Assembly (NCBI RefSeq): GCF_963666025.1
Contig: NZ_OY762552.1
Coordinates: 2,754,501-2,818,500 of the forward strand
DNA from: an uncultured Methanobacterium sp.
Lineage (GTDB): Archaea > Methanobacteriota > Methanobacteria > Methanobacteriales > Methanobacteriaceae
Length of the DNA stretch: 64,000 nucleotides
Direction: 5' to 3'
The notes beneath the pieces were generated by a model. It made no database searches, was not told the origin of the DNA, and saw only the letters and a list, made by a program, of their open reading frames with translations. The translations under genes and the position numbers were made by a program. Shown here in pieces: positions 56,737-64,000 of the stretch; within the stretch, counting starts at the first letter, position 1, and each line of letters begins with the position of its first letter.

Positions 56737-57048
56737 TTATTTCTTGTTTTTTTCATTCATTGATTTTAAAGTGTTAATTGATAATTCCTGTTCTAAAAAT
56801 CGCAATCTTTCAGCTAAAAAATCCAATACCAATTTCCTTTCATCAAAAGGAACATTCTTTTTGGATAGCATGTTAATTAATTCAGTAGTACTTCTGACTG
56901 ATTGTGTACCTGCTTTTTCATCCATTAACAGGATATCCCTTTTACCTATTTCCTTTGATGGAGTAACACACACAGCTCCAAGGAGGTCACCGTTTTTATC
57001 CATCACATCCATTGAACTGGTGTATTTCTGTTTATTGTGTTCAGTCAT
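56737..57048 (-). CDS. small conserved-type protein, function unknown
   Basis: 103 aa, charged, soluble. N-terminal half is strand-rich (GDLLGAVCVTPSKE, RDILLMDEKAG), the C-terminal half helical (DERKLVLDFLAERLRFLEQEL). No motif recognised. AGGTGA lies about 8 bases before the ATG (57049-57060). Same strand as the kinase operon but 198 bp upstream. Confidence 0.5.
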   Translation of the reverse strand: MTEHNKQKYTSSMDVMDKNGDLLGAVCVTPSKEIGKRDILLMDEKAGTQSVRSTTELINMLSKKNVPFDERKLVLDFLAERLRFLEQELSINTLKSMNEKNKK

Positions 57049-57317
57049 ATTTAATCACCTTAATCCATCTTAAAACACCATTATACATAAATCTTTTTAT
57101 ATTTAATTTATAATAAAAACAGGTTTAATATTAATACTTTTCGTTTTTGTGGTTATTCCTGATTTACTTAAATTTAAAAAAATGATTAAACGCTAGAAAT
57201 TAGGGGTTTATAAAAATTCTAACAAATAGGGCCTATTCTTTAATTAAGGGTTGTAAATTTAATGGGTTGATAAATTTGCAATCACATATTGTAAATAATA
57301 ATTAAATACTTAAAAAA

Positions 57318-57331
57318 TGATTTTTAAATAG
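57318..57331 (+). promoter_or_regulatory. TATA box of RNA candidate 1
   Basis: GATTTTTAAATAGG, about 28-35 bases before the first GC-rich stem, fits a transcription start near 57350-57358. Confidence 0.5.
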
Positions 57332-57357
57332 GTTTTATAGAACAATAGAATAAGAAA

Positions 57358-57482
57358 AGGTCCCTGGGGCTTTAAGGCCTTCGGGACGATGCCATGTCCT
57401 TACGGAGGCGGTGTAAAGGCATGAATTTAAAGTTCATATTATGATCCAGATGGATCATAACATGATCTGTAGGGTCGTTTAA
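57358..57482 (+). ncRNA. structured RNA candidate 1
   Basis: A GC-rich island in an AT-rich gap. Stems: GTCCC (57360) with GGGAC (57382); ATGCC with GGCAT around 57389-57422, enclosing TCC/GGA; ATGAA with TTCAT (57421-57437); TTATGATCC with GGATCATAA (57439-57460). No open frame spans it. In AT-rich methanogens such islands usually mark stable RNAs; I recognise no named family (not tRNA, 7S or RNase P). Strand chosen from the TATA box. Confidence 0.5.
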
Positions 57483-57690
57483 TTCACCTAATTACATCTT
57501 ACTACAACATGATATTTAAATATTTGTATTGGAGTATAAGAATGTATTAGGATATGGTTAAAATACTAAAAAATAACCCCTATAGCCACTGAAATCTTTT
57601 TAATTCTTCTAATAAACGGGATTTTAATTTAAACCTTTTTAATTTGAATAAGTTTTCACTTACTTTCATAGCTTTGTGAAATTAACAGGG
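57483..57690. other. AT-rich part of the 1.3-kb gap
   Basis: No gene, repeat array or structured RNA seen here. TTTTTAATTC at about 57597 and nearby T-runs could end RNA candidate 1. Confidence 0.5.
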
Positions 57691-57760
57691 CCCTTACTTT
57701 GAAGCCCTTACTCTGAAGCTCTTACTTTCAAGTCCTTACTCTCAAGCCATTCTCTCAAAG
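57691..57760 (+). repeat. 14-bp tandem array, five units
   Basis: CCCTTACTTTGAAG, CCCTTACTCTGAAG, CTCTTACTTTCAAG, TCCTTACTCTCAAG and CCATTCTCTCAAAG follow each other without gaps. Confidence 0.5.
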
Positions 57761-57909
57761 TCTATTAATCAACAAGTATGTTATGCTGATATTTTATCAA
57801 TCTGGGTGTTACTCATCAAAAATATTCTTTGATAAAAGGATTATTAGTAAATGCTTTTTTTGTTATTATTGCTTAATATTCCAATCTAAATTTATCCAGG
57901 CCTCCGTAA

Positions 57910-57920
57910 CTTATATAAGG
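57910..57920 (+). promoter_or_regulatory. TATA box of RNA candidate 2
   Basis: CTTATATAAGG, about 45-50 bases before the first stem; an AT-rich ACTTTATTAA lies closer (57948). Confidence 0.5.
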
Positions 57921-57963
57921 GATGGTATACTAGCTTAATGTGCAAATACTTTATTAAACCACG

Positions 57964-58072
57964 ATCAATGGAGACGCAATAGCAATATCTACTATTAGCC
58001 TCCCTAAAATCATGCCCGCAGGGCCCAACCAGACTCCCCATTCTAAAAATCCCTGCGGGATTCTCCATTGAT
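57964..58072 (+). ncRNA. structured RNA candidate 2 with alternative pairings
   Basis: ATCAATGGAGA (57964-57974) pairs perfectly with TCTCCATTGAT (58062-58072), closing a ~109-nt domain. Inside, CCCGCAGGG (58015-58023) pairs with CCCTGCGGG (58051-58059), and AATAG/CTATT form a small hairpin (57979-57995). GGAG (57970-57973) can instead pair with CTCC at 58000-58003, so two mutually exclusive folds exist. No coding frame. Not a known family to my eye; 316 bp before the TsaA-like gene, so independent RNA is more likely than a leader. Confidence 0.5.
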
Positions 58073-58171
58073 TTTAAGTATTGTCTAAAAACTTTATTAA
58101 TTCTCTTGGGAATTAAAATACATTCAGAATAATATTTTAATTATGGATTCATCCTATTTATTGAAATCAGC

Positions 58172-58260
58172 CCTATTTTTGGAATTATAATCTTGAAATA
58201 TTAATCCTATTTTTGGAATTATAAACTGAAATTATAATCCTATTTTTGAAATCGTAATCT
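58172..58260 (+). repeat. 34-bp tandem array
   Basis: CCTATTTTTGGAATTATAA starts at 58172 and 58206; a degenerate third unit starts at 58239. Confidence 0.5.
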
Positions 58261-58387
58261 ATTTATTCAATCTATTAATAATTATAACTATAACTGGAAT
58301 CTCAATTTACTGTGCTATACTAAGAATTAGTGATTGCATTGATTAAAGATTGTTTGAGATTCTATCAAGTAAGGATGAGGTTCTAAC

Positions 58388-58783
58388 ATGAAAGTCAAGG
58401 CTATAGGTCGGGTTAATTCACCATTTAAGGTTAAAAAAGGATCTCCTCATCAGGGTCGTTTTTCGGATAAATTGAGCACAATAACTATTTTTAAAGAGTA
58501 TGAGGGTGCACTGGAAGGAATTGAAAATTATAATAATTTAATGGTGATTTACTGGATGGACCGTGCAGATTCAGTTTCTTTAAAGGTGATACCACACGGA
58601 AGAAAAGAGAAAAGAGGAGTTTTTTCCACCAGGGCACCGGTCAGGCCAAATCCACTGGGATTGTGCATGGTGGAACTGGTGAAAAGAGAAGGAAACATTC
58701 TAACTGTAAGGTGGCTTGATGCCCTTGATGAATCTCCAGTACTGGATATCAAACCATTTCTACCGGAACTGGACTGTCGCTAA
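58388..58783 (+). CDS. TsaA/TrmO-family tRNA methyltransferase-like protein
   Basis: 131 aa, a compact beta-barrel of the UPF0066/TsaA type. TrmO adds a methyl to N6-threonylcarbamoyl-A37 of tRNA using SAM. Family motifs GRVNSPF, GVFSTRAPVRPNPLGL and DALDESPVLDIKPFLPELD are complete. GAGGT lies 6 bases before the ATG. Shorter than E. coli TrmO because archaeal members lack the C-terminal domain. Confidence 0.5.
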   Translation: MKVKAIGRVNSPFKVKKGSPHQGRFSDKLSTITIFKEYEGALEGIENYNNLMVIYWMDRADSVSLKVIPHGRKEKRGVFSTRAPVRPNPLGLCMVELVKREGNILTVRWLDALDESPVLDIKPFLPELDCR

Positions 58784-59102
58784 TCATAGATTTTGTAACT
58801 ATTACTTAACTCTCTATTTTTTTCCCTATTAGTTCCTACTTTAGTTTTTTTTTACTCCATTAGTTTTCTTATCAATCATTTCACTAATGTACTACTTCAC
58901 TTCATTCATTTTTGTTTAACTCAAATACAATTTTAAAAAACTATTTTTATAGTTAGTGATTATAAAGAAACTTACTTATGGTTTAGTGTATCAATATAAC
59001 AGCGGGAGTTTTATTGGATTTTACAATTTACTTCAAATTATCATGATTAAGTAATTATCATTTATATGATGATTCACTCTTTATTTGTGAGGAGAGGGGA
59101 TA
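58784..59102. other. AT-rich spacer
   Basis: TTAGTTCCTACTTTAGTTTTTTTTTACTCCATTAGTTTTC repeats loosely (58831-58872) with long T-runs that suit a terminator. No gene seen. Confidence 0.5.
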
Positions 59103-59675
59103 ATGGACTTTAAATTAGCAGCAGAGTTAACCAGTGAAATAAAAAAGGTAAAAGGAGTTATTTCTGTAATGTATCCTGGTGCTGCATCTTCTGAAACATT
59201 AAATAATTTAGATCTACTTGTGATTTATTCAGCTAAATCAGAATCTTCCTTTCAAAAGGTCAATGATCTTGCGGGGAAATTCAAAATAAAACAGATCACC
59301 CTGGATGAGTTAGGGAATAACCATGAGTTTAAGGCAGCAATGAGTGGGGAAGGAGTTCTCCTGCATGGTAAGGCTGTGAATATAACTGCAGAAGACCTGC
59401 AGTTAAAATCGCGTATTATTTTGACTTATGACACCACTCAGATGAATCAGAATGATAGGAATAAACTTAACCGGGCCCTTTATGGTGGTATATCCACTTA
59501 CAAGAAGGATGGGGAGAGAATTGTCAAGGAGTACCCGGGTATAATCAGTAAAATAAATGCACAGAAATTAGGTAAAGGAGTTCTGATGGTGGATCGTTTC
59601 AATTCATCCCTCATAATCCAAACCTTAAAGACATTTAAAGCCCAATGGAAAGAAATACCGGTTTGGACTTATTAA
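59103..59675 (+). CDS. conserved-type protein resembling a degenerate nucleotidyltransferase
   Basis: 190 aa, soluble. PGAASSETLNNLDLLVIYS (about 25-43) has the layout of a GSxxxG...DxD nucleotidyltransferase core but lacks the key residues, so any activity is doubtful. The rest is helical, ending WKEIPVWTY. GAGGGG lies 4 bases before the ATG. No partner evident. Confidence 0.5.
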   Translation: MDFKLAAELTSEIKKVKGVISVMYPGAASSETLNNLDLLVIYSAKSESSFQKVNDLAGKFKIKQITLDELGNNHEFKAAMSGEGVLLHGKAVNITAEDLQLKSRIILTYDTTQMNQNDRNKLNRALYGGISTYKKDGERIVKEYPGIISKINAQKLGKGVLMVDRFNSSLIIQTLKTFKAQWKEIPVWTY

Positions 59676-59808
59676 AAATCGTTGTGATTAAATTTTTTAT
59701 GATTTCAATCGTATTAATGGTTTGAGAAAATTATATTGAAGTAAAATTCTGTTATTGCTATAAAACTGCCTGGCTGTGGGTGATTTCAACCGGAATGGGG
59801 GTGGATAT

Positions 59809-60504
59809 GTGAAAAAAACCTTAAAAGAGATATTTAAAGGGAATTCAAACATTAATTTAGATGAAAGTACGGTTATATCTATTTTAAATGATGAAAACGT
59901 GATTATAAGTCCAGATACTCAACGGGAAATTAGGATTCCTCCGGGGCAACACGAAGATAAAGGTTGGCCTGTCTTGCATGCTGGAAGAGTTGCCAAAATC
60001 AATCCATCAAAATGGAAACTTAAAATATGGGGGCTGGTTAGAGATGAGATTGAACTGGATTACACGGATTTCATGTCACTTCCACAGGTTAAAGTCTTCT
60101 CAGACATACACTGTGTCACTACCTGGTCCAGGTTAAACAATTTATGGGAAGGGGTGAGCACATCCGCAATTAAAAAACTGGTGGAAATACTCCCTGAAGC
60201 CAGATACGTCATGGTACATGCCCATAAAAATTTCACCACCAACCTCTCCCTGAATGATTTTTTCGCTAGTGACGTGCTTCTGGCCACTCAACACAATGGA
60301 ACTACCATAAACTCCAAACATGGAGGGCCGGTGAGGTTAGTGGTACCCCGCATGTATTTCTGGAAAAGCGCTAAATGGGTCACTGGACTGGAATTCATGG
60401 CAGAAGATAAAAGAGGTTTCTGGGAATCGGCTGGTTATCATAATCACGGCGACCCCTGGACTGAAGAGCGCTACAGCTGGCAGGAAACCGACCCTGGGAT
60501 ATGA
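59809..60504 (+). CDS. sulfite oxidase-like molybdopterin oxidoreductase
   Basis: 231 aa from GTG 59809 (GGGGTGG 6 bases upstream; GTG 59776 is the longer alternative). Oxidoreductase_molyb fold with the cofactor cysteine in SDIHCVTTWSRLNNLWEGV, then HGGPVRLVVPRMYFWKSAKW. Cytosolic: no signal peptide or Tat motif, unlike YedY. Substrate unknown; it would need molybdopterin/tungstopterin. The gene end (GGGATATGA) is the first element of the 33-bp array. Confidence 0.5.
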   Translation: MKKTLKEIFKGNSNINLDESTVISILNDENVIISPDTQREIRIPPGQHEDKGWPVLHAGRVAKINPSKWKLKIWGLVRDEIELDYTDFMSLPQVKVFSDIHCVTTWSRLNNLWEGVSTSAIKKLVEILPEARYVMVHAHKNFTTNLSLNDFFASDVLLATQHNGTTINSKHGGPVRLVVPRMYFWKSAKWVTGLEFMAEDKRGFWESAGYHNHGDPWTEERYSWQETDPGI

Positions 60505-60770
60505 TTGTAACCCGAAAATGGTGCCTAGGAATATAATTGTAATCATGGAATAGTAACCTTGGATAAATGTAAATCTTGGAATAGTGACCTCTGAGTATAA
60601 TTGTAATTATGGAATAGTGACCTCTGAGTATAATTGTAATTATGGAATAGTGACCTCTGAGTATAATTGTAATTATGGAATAGTGACCTCTGAATATAAT
60701 TTTAACCCGGGAATAGTGCCTGAGAATATAATTGTAACTCCAGAAAGGAATATAATTGTAAGAAAGAAAC
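60497..60770 (+). repeat. 33-bp tandem array between the oxidoreductase and radical SAM genes
   Basis: Three identical units at 60595, 60628 and 60661 (GTATAATTGTAATTATGGAA plus TAGTGACCTCTGA), with degenerate units on both sides from 60497 to about 60770. The first contains the stop of the upstream gene. A frame is open through the exact units into the radical SAM gene. Each unit carries a TATAAT-like word. Confidence 0.5.
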
Positions 60771-60784
60771 AAGAGGTTTATCAG

Positions 60785-62209
60785 ATGAAAGTTTTATTTG
60801 TAGAACCACCCAAAGTATTCTGGTTTGTAATGGGAGAATACATGCCCCCACCACTGGGAATACTTCAGTTAGCATCATACTTGGAGTCTAAAAATGATAC
60901 ATGGGACATTGAAGTGGTTGATTGCCAGGCCGAGGGATTTGGATGGACGAAACTGCAGCGGCACCTGGAACAGGCTGAAGCAGAAGTGGTGGTCGTCAGT
61001 GCCCTTGCAACCTGTAACACTTTCACCATCTTAAGAACACTGGAAATAGCTAAAAAAGTAAATCCTAATGTTAAAACAGTGGTTGGTGGTCAGCATTTCA
61101 CTGCACTGGCAGATGAGAGTCTTAAAACCTATCCCGAAATTGATTTTGTGGTGCGTGGTGAGGGAGAAGTCACCCTCTTTGAACTGGTAAAAAGTCTGGA
61201 TGATGATCAGTCAATCCTTGATGTTAAGGGGCTTTCCTGGAGGAATGGTTCAAAAATCATTCATAATCCACCCCGTCCATTCATCCGTAACCTGGATGAC
61301 CTTCCATTTCCTGGTTACCATTTTGTTCACCAGCATATGAAGAAGTACAACTTCAAAATGATGGCCTATTCCGGTGCAGGATACGCCCTGGTGGAAGCAT
61401 CCAGAGGATGCGCCTATAAATGTACCTTCTGCTCCCAGTGGCAGCACTGGGGAGGTAAATGGAGACCAAAATCCCCGGGTAGAATTGCCGATGAAATGGA
61501 ACACATCTACAATGAATACGGTATCACTTTCCTGTGGTTAACCGATGATAAATTCGGTCTGGGCAAAAGAACCAGTGCCCTGTGCGATGAATTAATCAAC
61601 AGGGGACTTTCTGATGACTTGACCTGGTTCATGCAGGCTCGAAGTGATGATATCATAAAAAATAAAGATAACCTGCCTAAAATGAGAAAAGCTGGTAATT
61701 ATTGGATAATGGCTGGTCTGGAGCGACATGATAATCAGGTACTGCAGGATTATAATAAAGGGATTAAATCCAGTGATGCCAAGCTTTCCATGGATCTCTT
61801 AAAGGAAAATGACATTTTTTCCCAGGCAACACTCATCACCGGTGACCGGAATGACTCCCATGAATCAATCCAGGGGTTACGGGATTTTGTTAACTACGTG
61901 GATCCGGATTTAGCAATTTTCATGATCCTGACTCCATTCCCTGGAACCGAGCTTTATGAAACTGCCAGAAAGCAGGGATGGTTGGAGGATGATAACTGGG
62001 CCAACTACGACATGGTGCATGCAGTGATGCCCACCGAACATTTATCCCGGGATGAGGTCCAGGAAGAGCTCTACCAGTGCTACCGCAGTTTCTATGGTAG
62101 CATGAGGCGAAGAATTACAGGTGTGTTTTCACGGAATAAATTCAAAAGACAAACTTACCGTTACATGGCAGGCCAGGGCCTCCTGCAAGCATTGAGGGAT
62201 CTTTATTGA
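60785..62209 (+). CDS. B12-binding-domain radical SAM protein
   Basis: 474 aa from ATG 60785 (GAGGT 9 bases upstream). N-terminal cobalamin-binding-like domain (about 1-150; MPPPLGILQLASYLE, DCQAEG, VVVGGQHFTAL is the typical pattern but no His of the DxHxxG motif is visible). Radical SAM domain (about 185-400) with RGCAYKCTFCSQW (CxxxCxxC cluster). Such enzymes methylate or rearrange unactivated carbons, in methanogens often in lipids, cofactors or proteins. The substrate is unknown. Ends with a TTGA overlap to the next gene, so the membrane protein is probably a functional partner. Confidence 0.5.
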   Translation: MKVLFVEPPKVFWFVMGEYMPPPLGILQLASYLESKNDTWDIEVVDCQAEGFGWTKLQRHLEQAEAEVVVVSALATCNTFTILRTLEIAKKVNPNVKTVVGGQHFTALADESLKTYPEIDFVVRGEGEVTLFELVKSLDDDQSILDVKGLSWRNGSKIIHNPPRPFIRNLDDLPFPGYHFVHQHMKKYNFKMMAYSGAGYALVEASRGCAYKCTFCSQWQHWGGKWRPKSPGRIADEMEHIYNEYGITFLWLTDDKFGLGKRTSALCDELINRGLSDDLTWFMQARSDDIIKNKDNLPKMRKAGNYWIMAGLERHDNQVLQDYNKGIKSSDAKLSMDLLKENDIFSQATLITGDRNDSHESIQGLRDFVNYVDPDLAIFMILTPFPGTELYETARKQGWLEDDNWANYDMVHAVMPTEHLSRDEVQEELYQCYRSFYGSMRRRITGVFSRNKFKRQTYRYMAGQGLLQALRDLY

Positions 62210-63024
62210 TATCTAAAATCCCGTTAAGTAAAAAGATATCCAGAATCCAATTCAGGGAAAATAATTATAGCGCTCAAAACATTTTCCTTATTCTGGTTTC
62301 ATTTTCAGGACTTTTTTTCCTGGTAGCGATGTACTTATGGTCTCCTCAATCAACAACACCTCAATCAACAACGCATTACTCCCTTCAAGGAGCAATTACT
62401 CTATTAATATTCATTGTGATCTGTATTTTAGGGATATTAGCCGCCCTGTACCCATCAAAATGTAAAACATTACTGAAATTTCAAAATGATTCAAATCAAA
62501 AAACAATAAATCAGGGTAATATACAATCTAAGCAAAAAACCGTAAACCAGGGTAATATACAATTTGCAGGCCACCATCCAGATTGTGGTAAGTTTTCTTC
62601 GCACACATTAACCATCAATGGCAAAAAATATTGCCCTGGATGTTTCGGTCTTTCTGTGGGTGCATCAATTGCTATTATAGGGATAGTGATTTACTTTTTT
62701 GTTGGATATCATTTCATGGGATATCCTTTAATCTATGGGGAATTATTATTCTGGATTGGAGTCTGCACTGTATTTTTAGCACTGTTACTTATTGTATTCT
62801 TTAAAGTAGGGAAAAAGTTGAAATTTATTTCCAATATGGGACTGGTTACCGGATCATTCCTGGTACTGCTGGGACTGGATGGTGTTAAAGGAAATTTTAT
62901 AACGGAATTATATTTCCTAATACTGGTCATTTTTTGGATTTTAACCAGAATAGCGGTTTCTGAAACCAGTCATGAACTAATATGTCATAATTGCCTGAAA
63001 AAATCGGTCTGTGTCTACGAATAA
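62206..63024 (+). CDS. membrane zinc-site protein (DUF2085-like) with internal repeats
   Basis: 272 aa. Helices at about 25-45 and 62-82, then a repeat-rich loop, then GHHPDCGKFSSHTLTINGKK followed by YCPGCFGLSVG, which resembles DUF2085 metal-site motifs, and four more helices; ends ICHNCLKKSVC with another CxxC. TTG 62206 overlaps the radical SAM stop. Two short in-frame repeats lie in the N-terminal half (62344 and 62497). Function unknown; linked to the radical SAM enzyme by coupling. Confidence 0.5.
   Translation: MISKIPLSKKISRIQFRENNYSAQNIFLILVSFSGLFFLVAMYLWSPQSTTPQSTTHYSLQGAITLLIFIVICILGILAALYPSKCKTLLKFQNDSNQKTINQGNIQSKQKTVNQGNIQFAGHHPDCGKFSSHTLTINGKKYCPGCFGLSVGASIAIIGIVIYFFVGYHFMGYPLIYGELLFWIGVCTVFLALLLIVFFKVGKKLKFISNMGLVTGSFLVLLGLDGVKGNFITELYFLILVIFWILTRIAVSETSHELICHNCLKKSVCVYE
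62344..62373 (+). repeat. 15-bp in-frame duplication
   Basis: CCTCAATCAACAACA and CCTCAATCAACAACG are adjacent and encode PQSTT twice. Confidence 0.5.
62497..62568 (+). repeat. 36-bp in-frame duplication
   Basis: Units at 62497 and 62533 encode QKTINQGNIQSK and QKTVNQGNIQFA in the cytosolic loop. Confidence 0.5.
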
Positions 63025-63177
63025 TCCTTCTTGAATTTGTATTTAATTATAACACATTACTGTAACACCATTGTTGTTGAGGTATAAATCACCAGATAAA
63101 TCTTTAATTGCACGCCAGATGAATCCTTGACTGTTAATATTCAAACGATAATTATTTCTGTTGTATCAAGATAAATG

Positions 63178-63191
63178 ATTTATATAAATTC
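63178..63191 (+). promoter_or_regulatory. TATA box of the zinc-ribbon gene
   Basis: GATTTATATAAATTC lies about 60 bases before ATG 63250, which has a strong AGGAGTG Shine-Dalgarno. The rest of 63025-63249 shows nothing else. Confidence 0.5.
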
Positions 63192-63249
63192 ATAAATATT
63201 TACCAAACATACCTTCTTATAGTTGATAATTTTAAAAGGAGTGTCTTAA

Positions 63250-64000
63250 ATGGGTTATTTAATCTGTGATAAATGTGGGGGTTATTATGAACTTCAACCT
63301 GGAGAAAAACCAGAGGATTTCAGCGATGAATGTGAATGTGGTGGAAAATTAATTTATTCAGATACTTATGATGTTACTAGCGGAAATGAAGATGATAATG
63401 TAGATAATGAGGATGTTAGTGGGGTAAGTAATGAGGATGTTAATGAGGATAGTGAGGTAGTTAGTGAGGATGTTTATGGGGATAGTGAGGTAAGTAGTGA
63501 AGAAGTTTATGAGGATGTAGAGGGTAGTGAAGAGGTTTATACTGAACGAATTGATTTTGATGAAAAAAATAATGAGGATAAAAACATTATTGATGACTCT
63601 TCTGGAGAAGAACTTCTAATTGATAATGAAAGTCAACCCCTTGAAGATTATAAAAATTCATTAATGGATAAATCCTATGTAAAACAAATTAAACTCGCTA
63701 CCCAAGTGCAGGAAATATTGGATATTAAAGGACATTATGTAATTAAAGGAAATGGAAACTTAAAATTTATTAAAATCCTCAATGAAGGAATAGAGACCGA
63801 TAATGGTCAATTAATTAGATTTGAGGATATTACGGATATAGAATATATGGAAAATGACAACAGTAAACCGAAAATCAGTTCAGGAAAATCACGTATTGAT
63901 AATTTGATTTCGACTGGTTATCAGATATTTGCACCAGGAAAGGTGACGTTAAAAATCATATCAAATAAAGGTGAAATTGAATTAAAAGAAGTTAAACTAA
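63250..64000 (+). CDS. zinc-ribbon protein with acidic repeat linker (3' end cut by window)
   Basis: 250 codons seen, open to the end. N-terminal zinc ribbon [19 protein letters not shown] with [11 protein letters not shown], a paralogue of the one at 45987. It continues with a ~75-residue acidic low-complexity stretch of NEDV/SEEV/SEDV-type repeats (about 45-115). Then a strand-rich region ([31 protein letters not shown]) reminiscent of PH-like/DUF domains. Its ATG start with AGGAGTG settles the start of the paralogue as the codon before GYLICDKC. Function unknown. Confidence 0.5.
   Translation, partial: MGYLICDKCGGYYELQPGEKPEDFSDECECGGKLIYSDTYDVTSGNEDDNVDNEDVSGVSNEDVNEDSEVVSEDVYGDSEVSSEEVYEDVEGSEEVYTERIDFDEKNNEDKNIIDDSSGEELLIDNESQPLEDYKNSLMDKSYVKQIKLATQVQEILDIKGHYVIKGNGNLKFIKILNEGIETDNGQLIRFEDITDIEYMENDNSKPKISSGKSRIDNLISTGYQIFAPGKVTLKIISNKGEIELKEVKL

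Noticed and set aside
57358..57482. Identification of RNA candidate 1 as a box C/D or H/ACA guide RNA
   Set aside because: I could not find a convincing C (RUGAUGA) plus D (CUGA) pair or an H/ACA pocket with an ACA tail, so it is left unnamed.
57964..58387. RNA candidate 2 as a riboswitch controlling the TsaA-like gene
   Set aside because: More than 300 bases with a further repeat array separate them, and no terminator or ribosome-site masking is visible.
60497..60770. CRISPR array from regular 33-bp repeats
   Set aside because: Units are directly adjacent with no unique spacers, and no cas genes are present; the same holds for all other arrays here.
60395..60772. Minus-strand open frame of repeated GHYSIITI-type peptides
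   Set aside because: It is just the reverse reading of the 33-bp array and overlaps the molybdopterin gene end.
60584..60784. Repeat-encoded N-terminal extension of the radical SAM protein
   Set aside because: GAGGT before ATG 60785 and the conserved domain start at that ATG; family members start there.

Overview
The window looks like chromosome of a methanogenic archaeon of the Methanobacteriales, most likely a Methanobacterium-type species. The grounds are an AT-rich sequence, Shine-Dalgarno sites of the GGTGA/GAGGT type mixed with probably leaderless genes behind TATA boxes, and archaeal forms of PheT, ValS, PyrI, SecD/SecF, a RecJ-like DHH nuclease and a FilR1-like regulator. It also has rubrerythrin plus desulfoferrodoxin, a beta-helix surface protein, and many PAS kinases of the HisKA_2 type. 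No species is claimed.

Layout. 1-16.8 kb is an accessory region. Sugar-nucleotide genes (wecC-like dehydrogenase, two SDR epimerase/dehydratases, rfbA) and a beta-helix surface protein are interleaved with three toxin-antitoxin modules (HicBA, VapBC, MNT/HEPN with a frameshifted HEPN), a NERD protein, an MFS exporter and two nearly identical IS5-like insertion sequences. 17-23 kb holds two PAS/HisKA_2 sensor kinases and small membrane proteins. 23.3-28 kb holds the oxygen-defence pair (rubrerythrin, superoxide reductase), a lipoprotein and the DHH nuclease. 28-57 kb is mostly core: a UbiA-like enzyme with a FilR1-like regulator, nth, a small GTPase, aroA, valS, pheT, pyrI, secF-secD, argC, argB, tRNA-Gln, a CadC-like regulator and a kinase/two-receiver operon. 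57-58.4 kb is a 1.3 kb gene-free gap with two GC-rich structured RNA candidates. 58.4-64 kb holds a TsaA/TrmO protein, a molybdopterin oxidoreductase, a B12-binding radical SAM enzyme with a coupled membrane protein, and a truncated zinc-ribbon protein.

The most unusual property is not one gene. Strictly periodic short tandem repeats (14-50 bp) occur throughout. Some lie inside core genes as in-frame insertions (ValS 30 bp, AroA 18 bp, hydrolase 15 bp, membrane protein 36 bp). Many arrays outside genes begin in the last codons of a gene, so that the first unit carries the stop codon (vapC, pyrI, the sulfite-oxidase-like gene, a small membrane protein, rubrerythrin, argC, a lipoprotein, valS into aroA). 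Together they suggest an active tandem-duplication process shaping gene ends and spacers. All statements come from reading the sequence; no database search was run.
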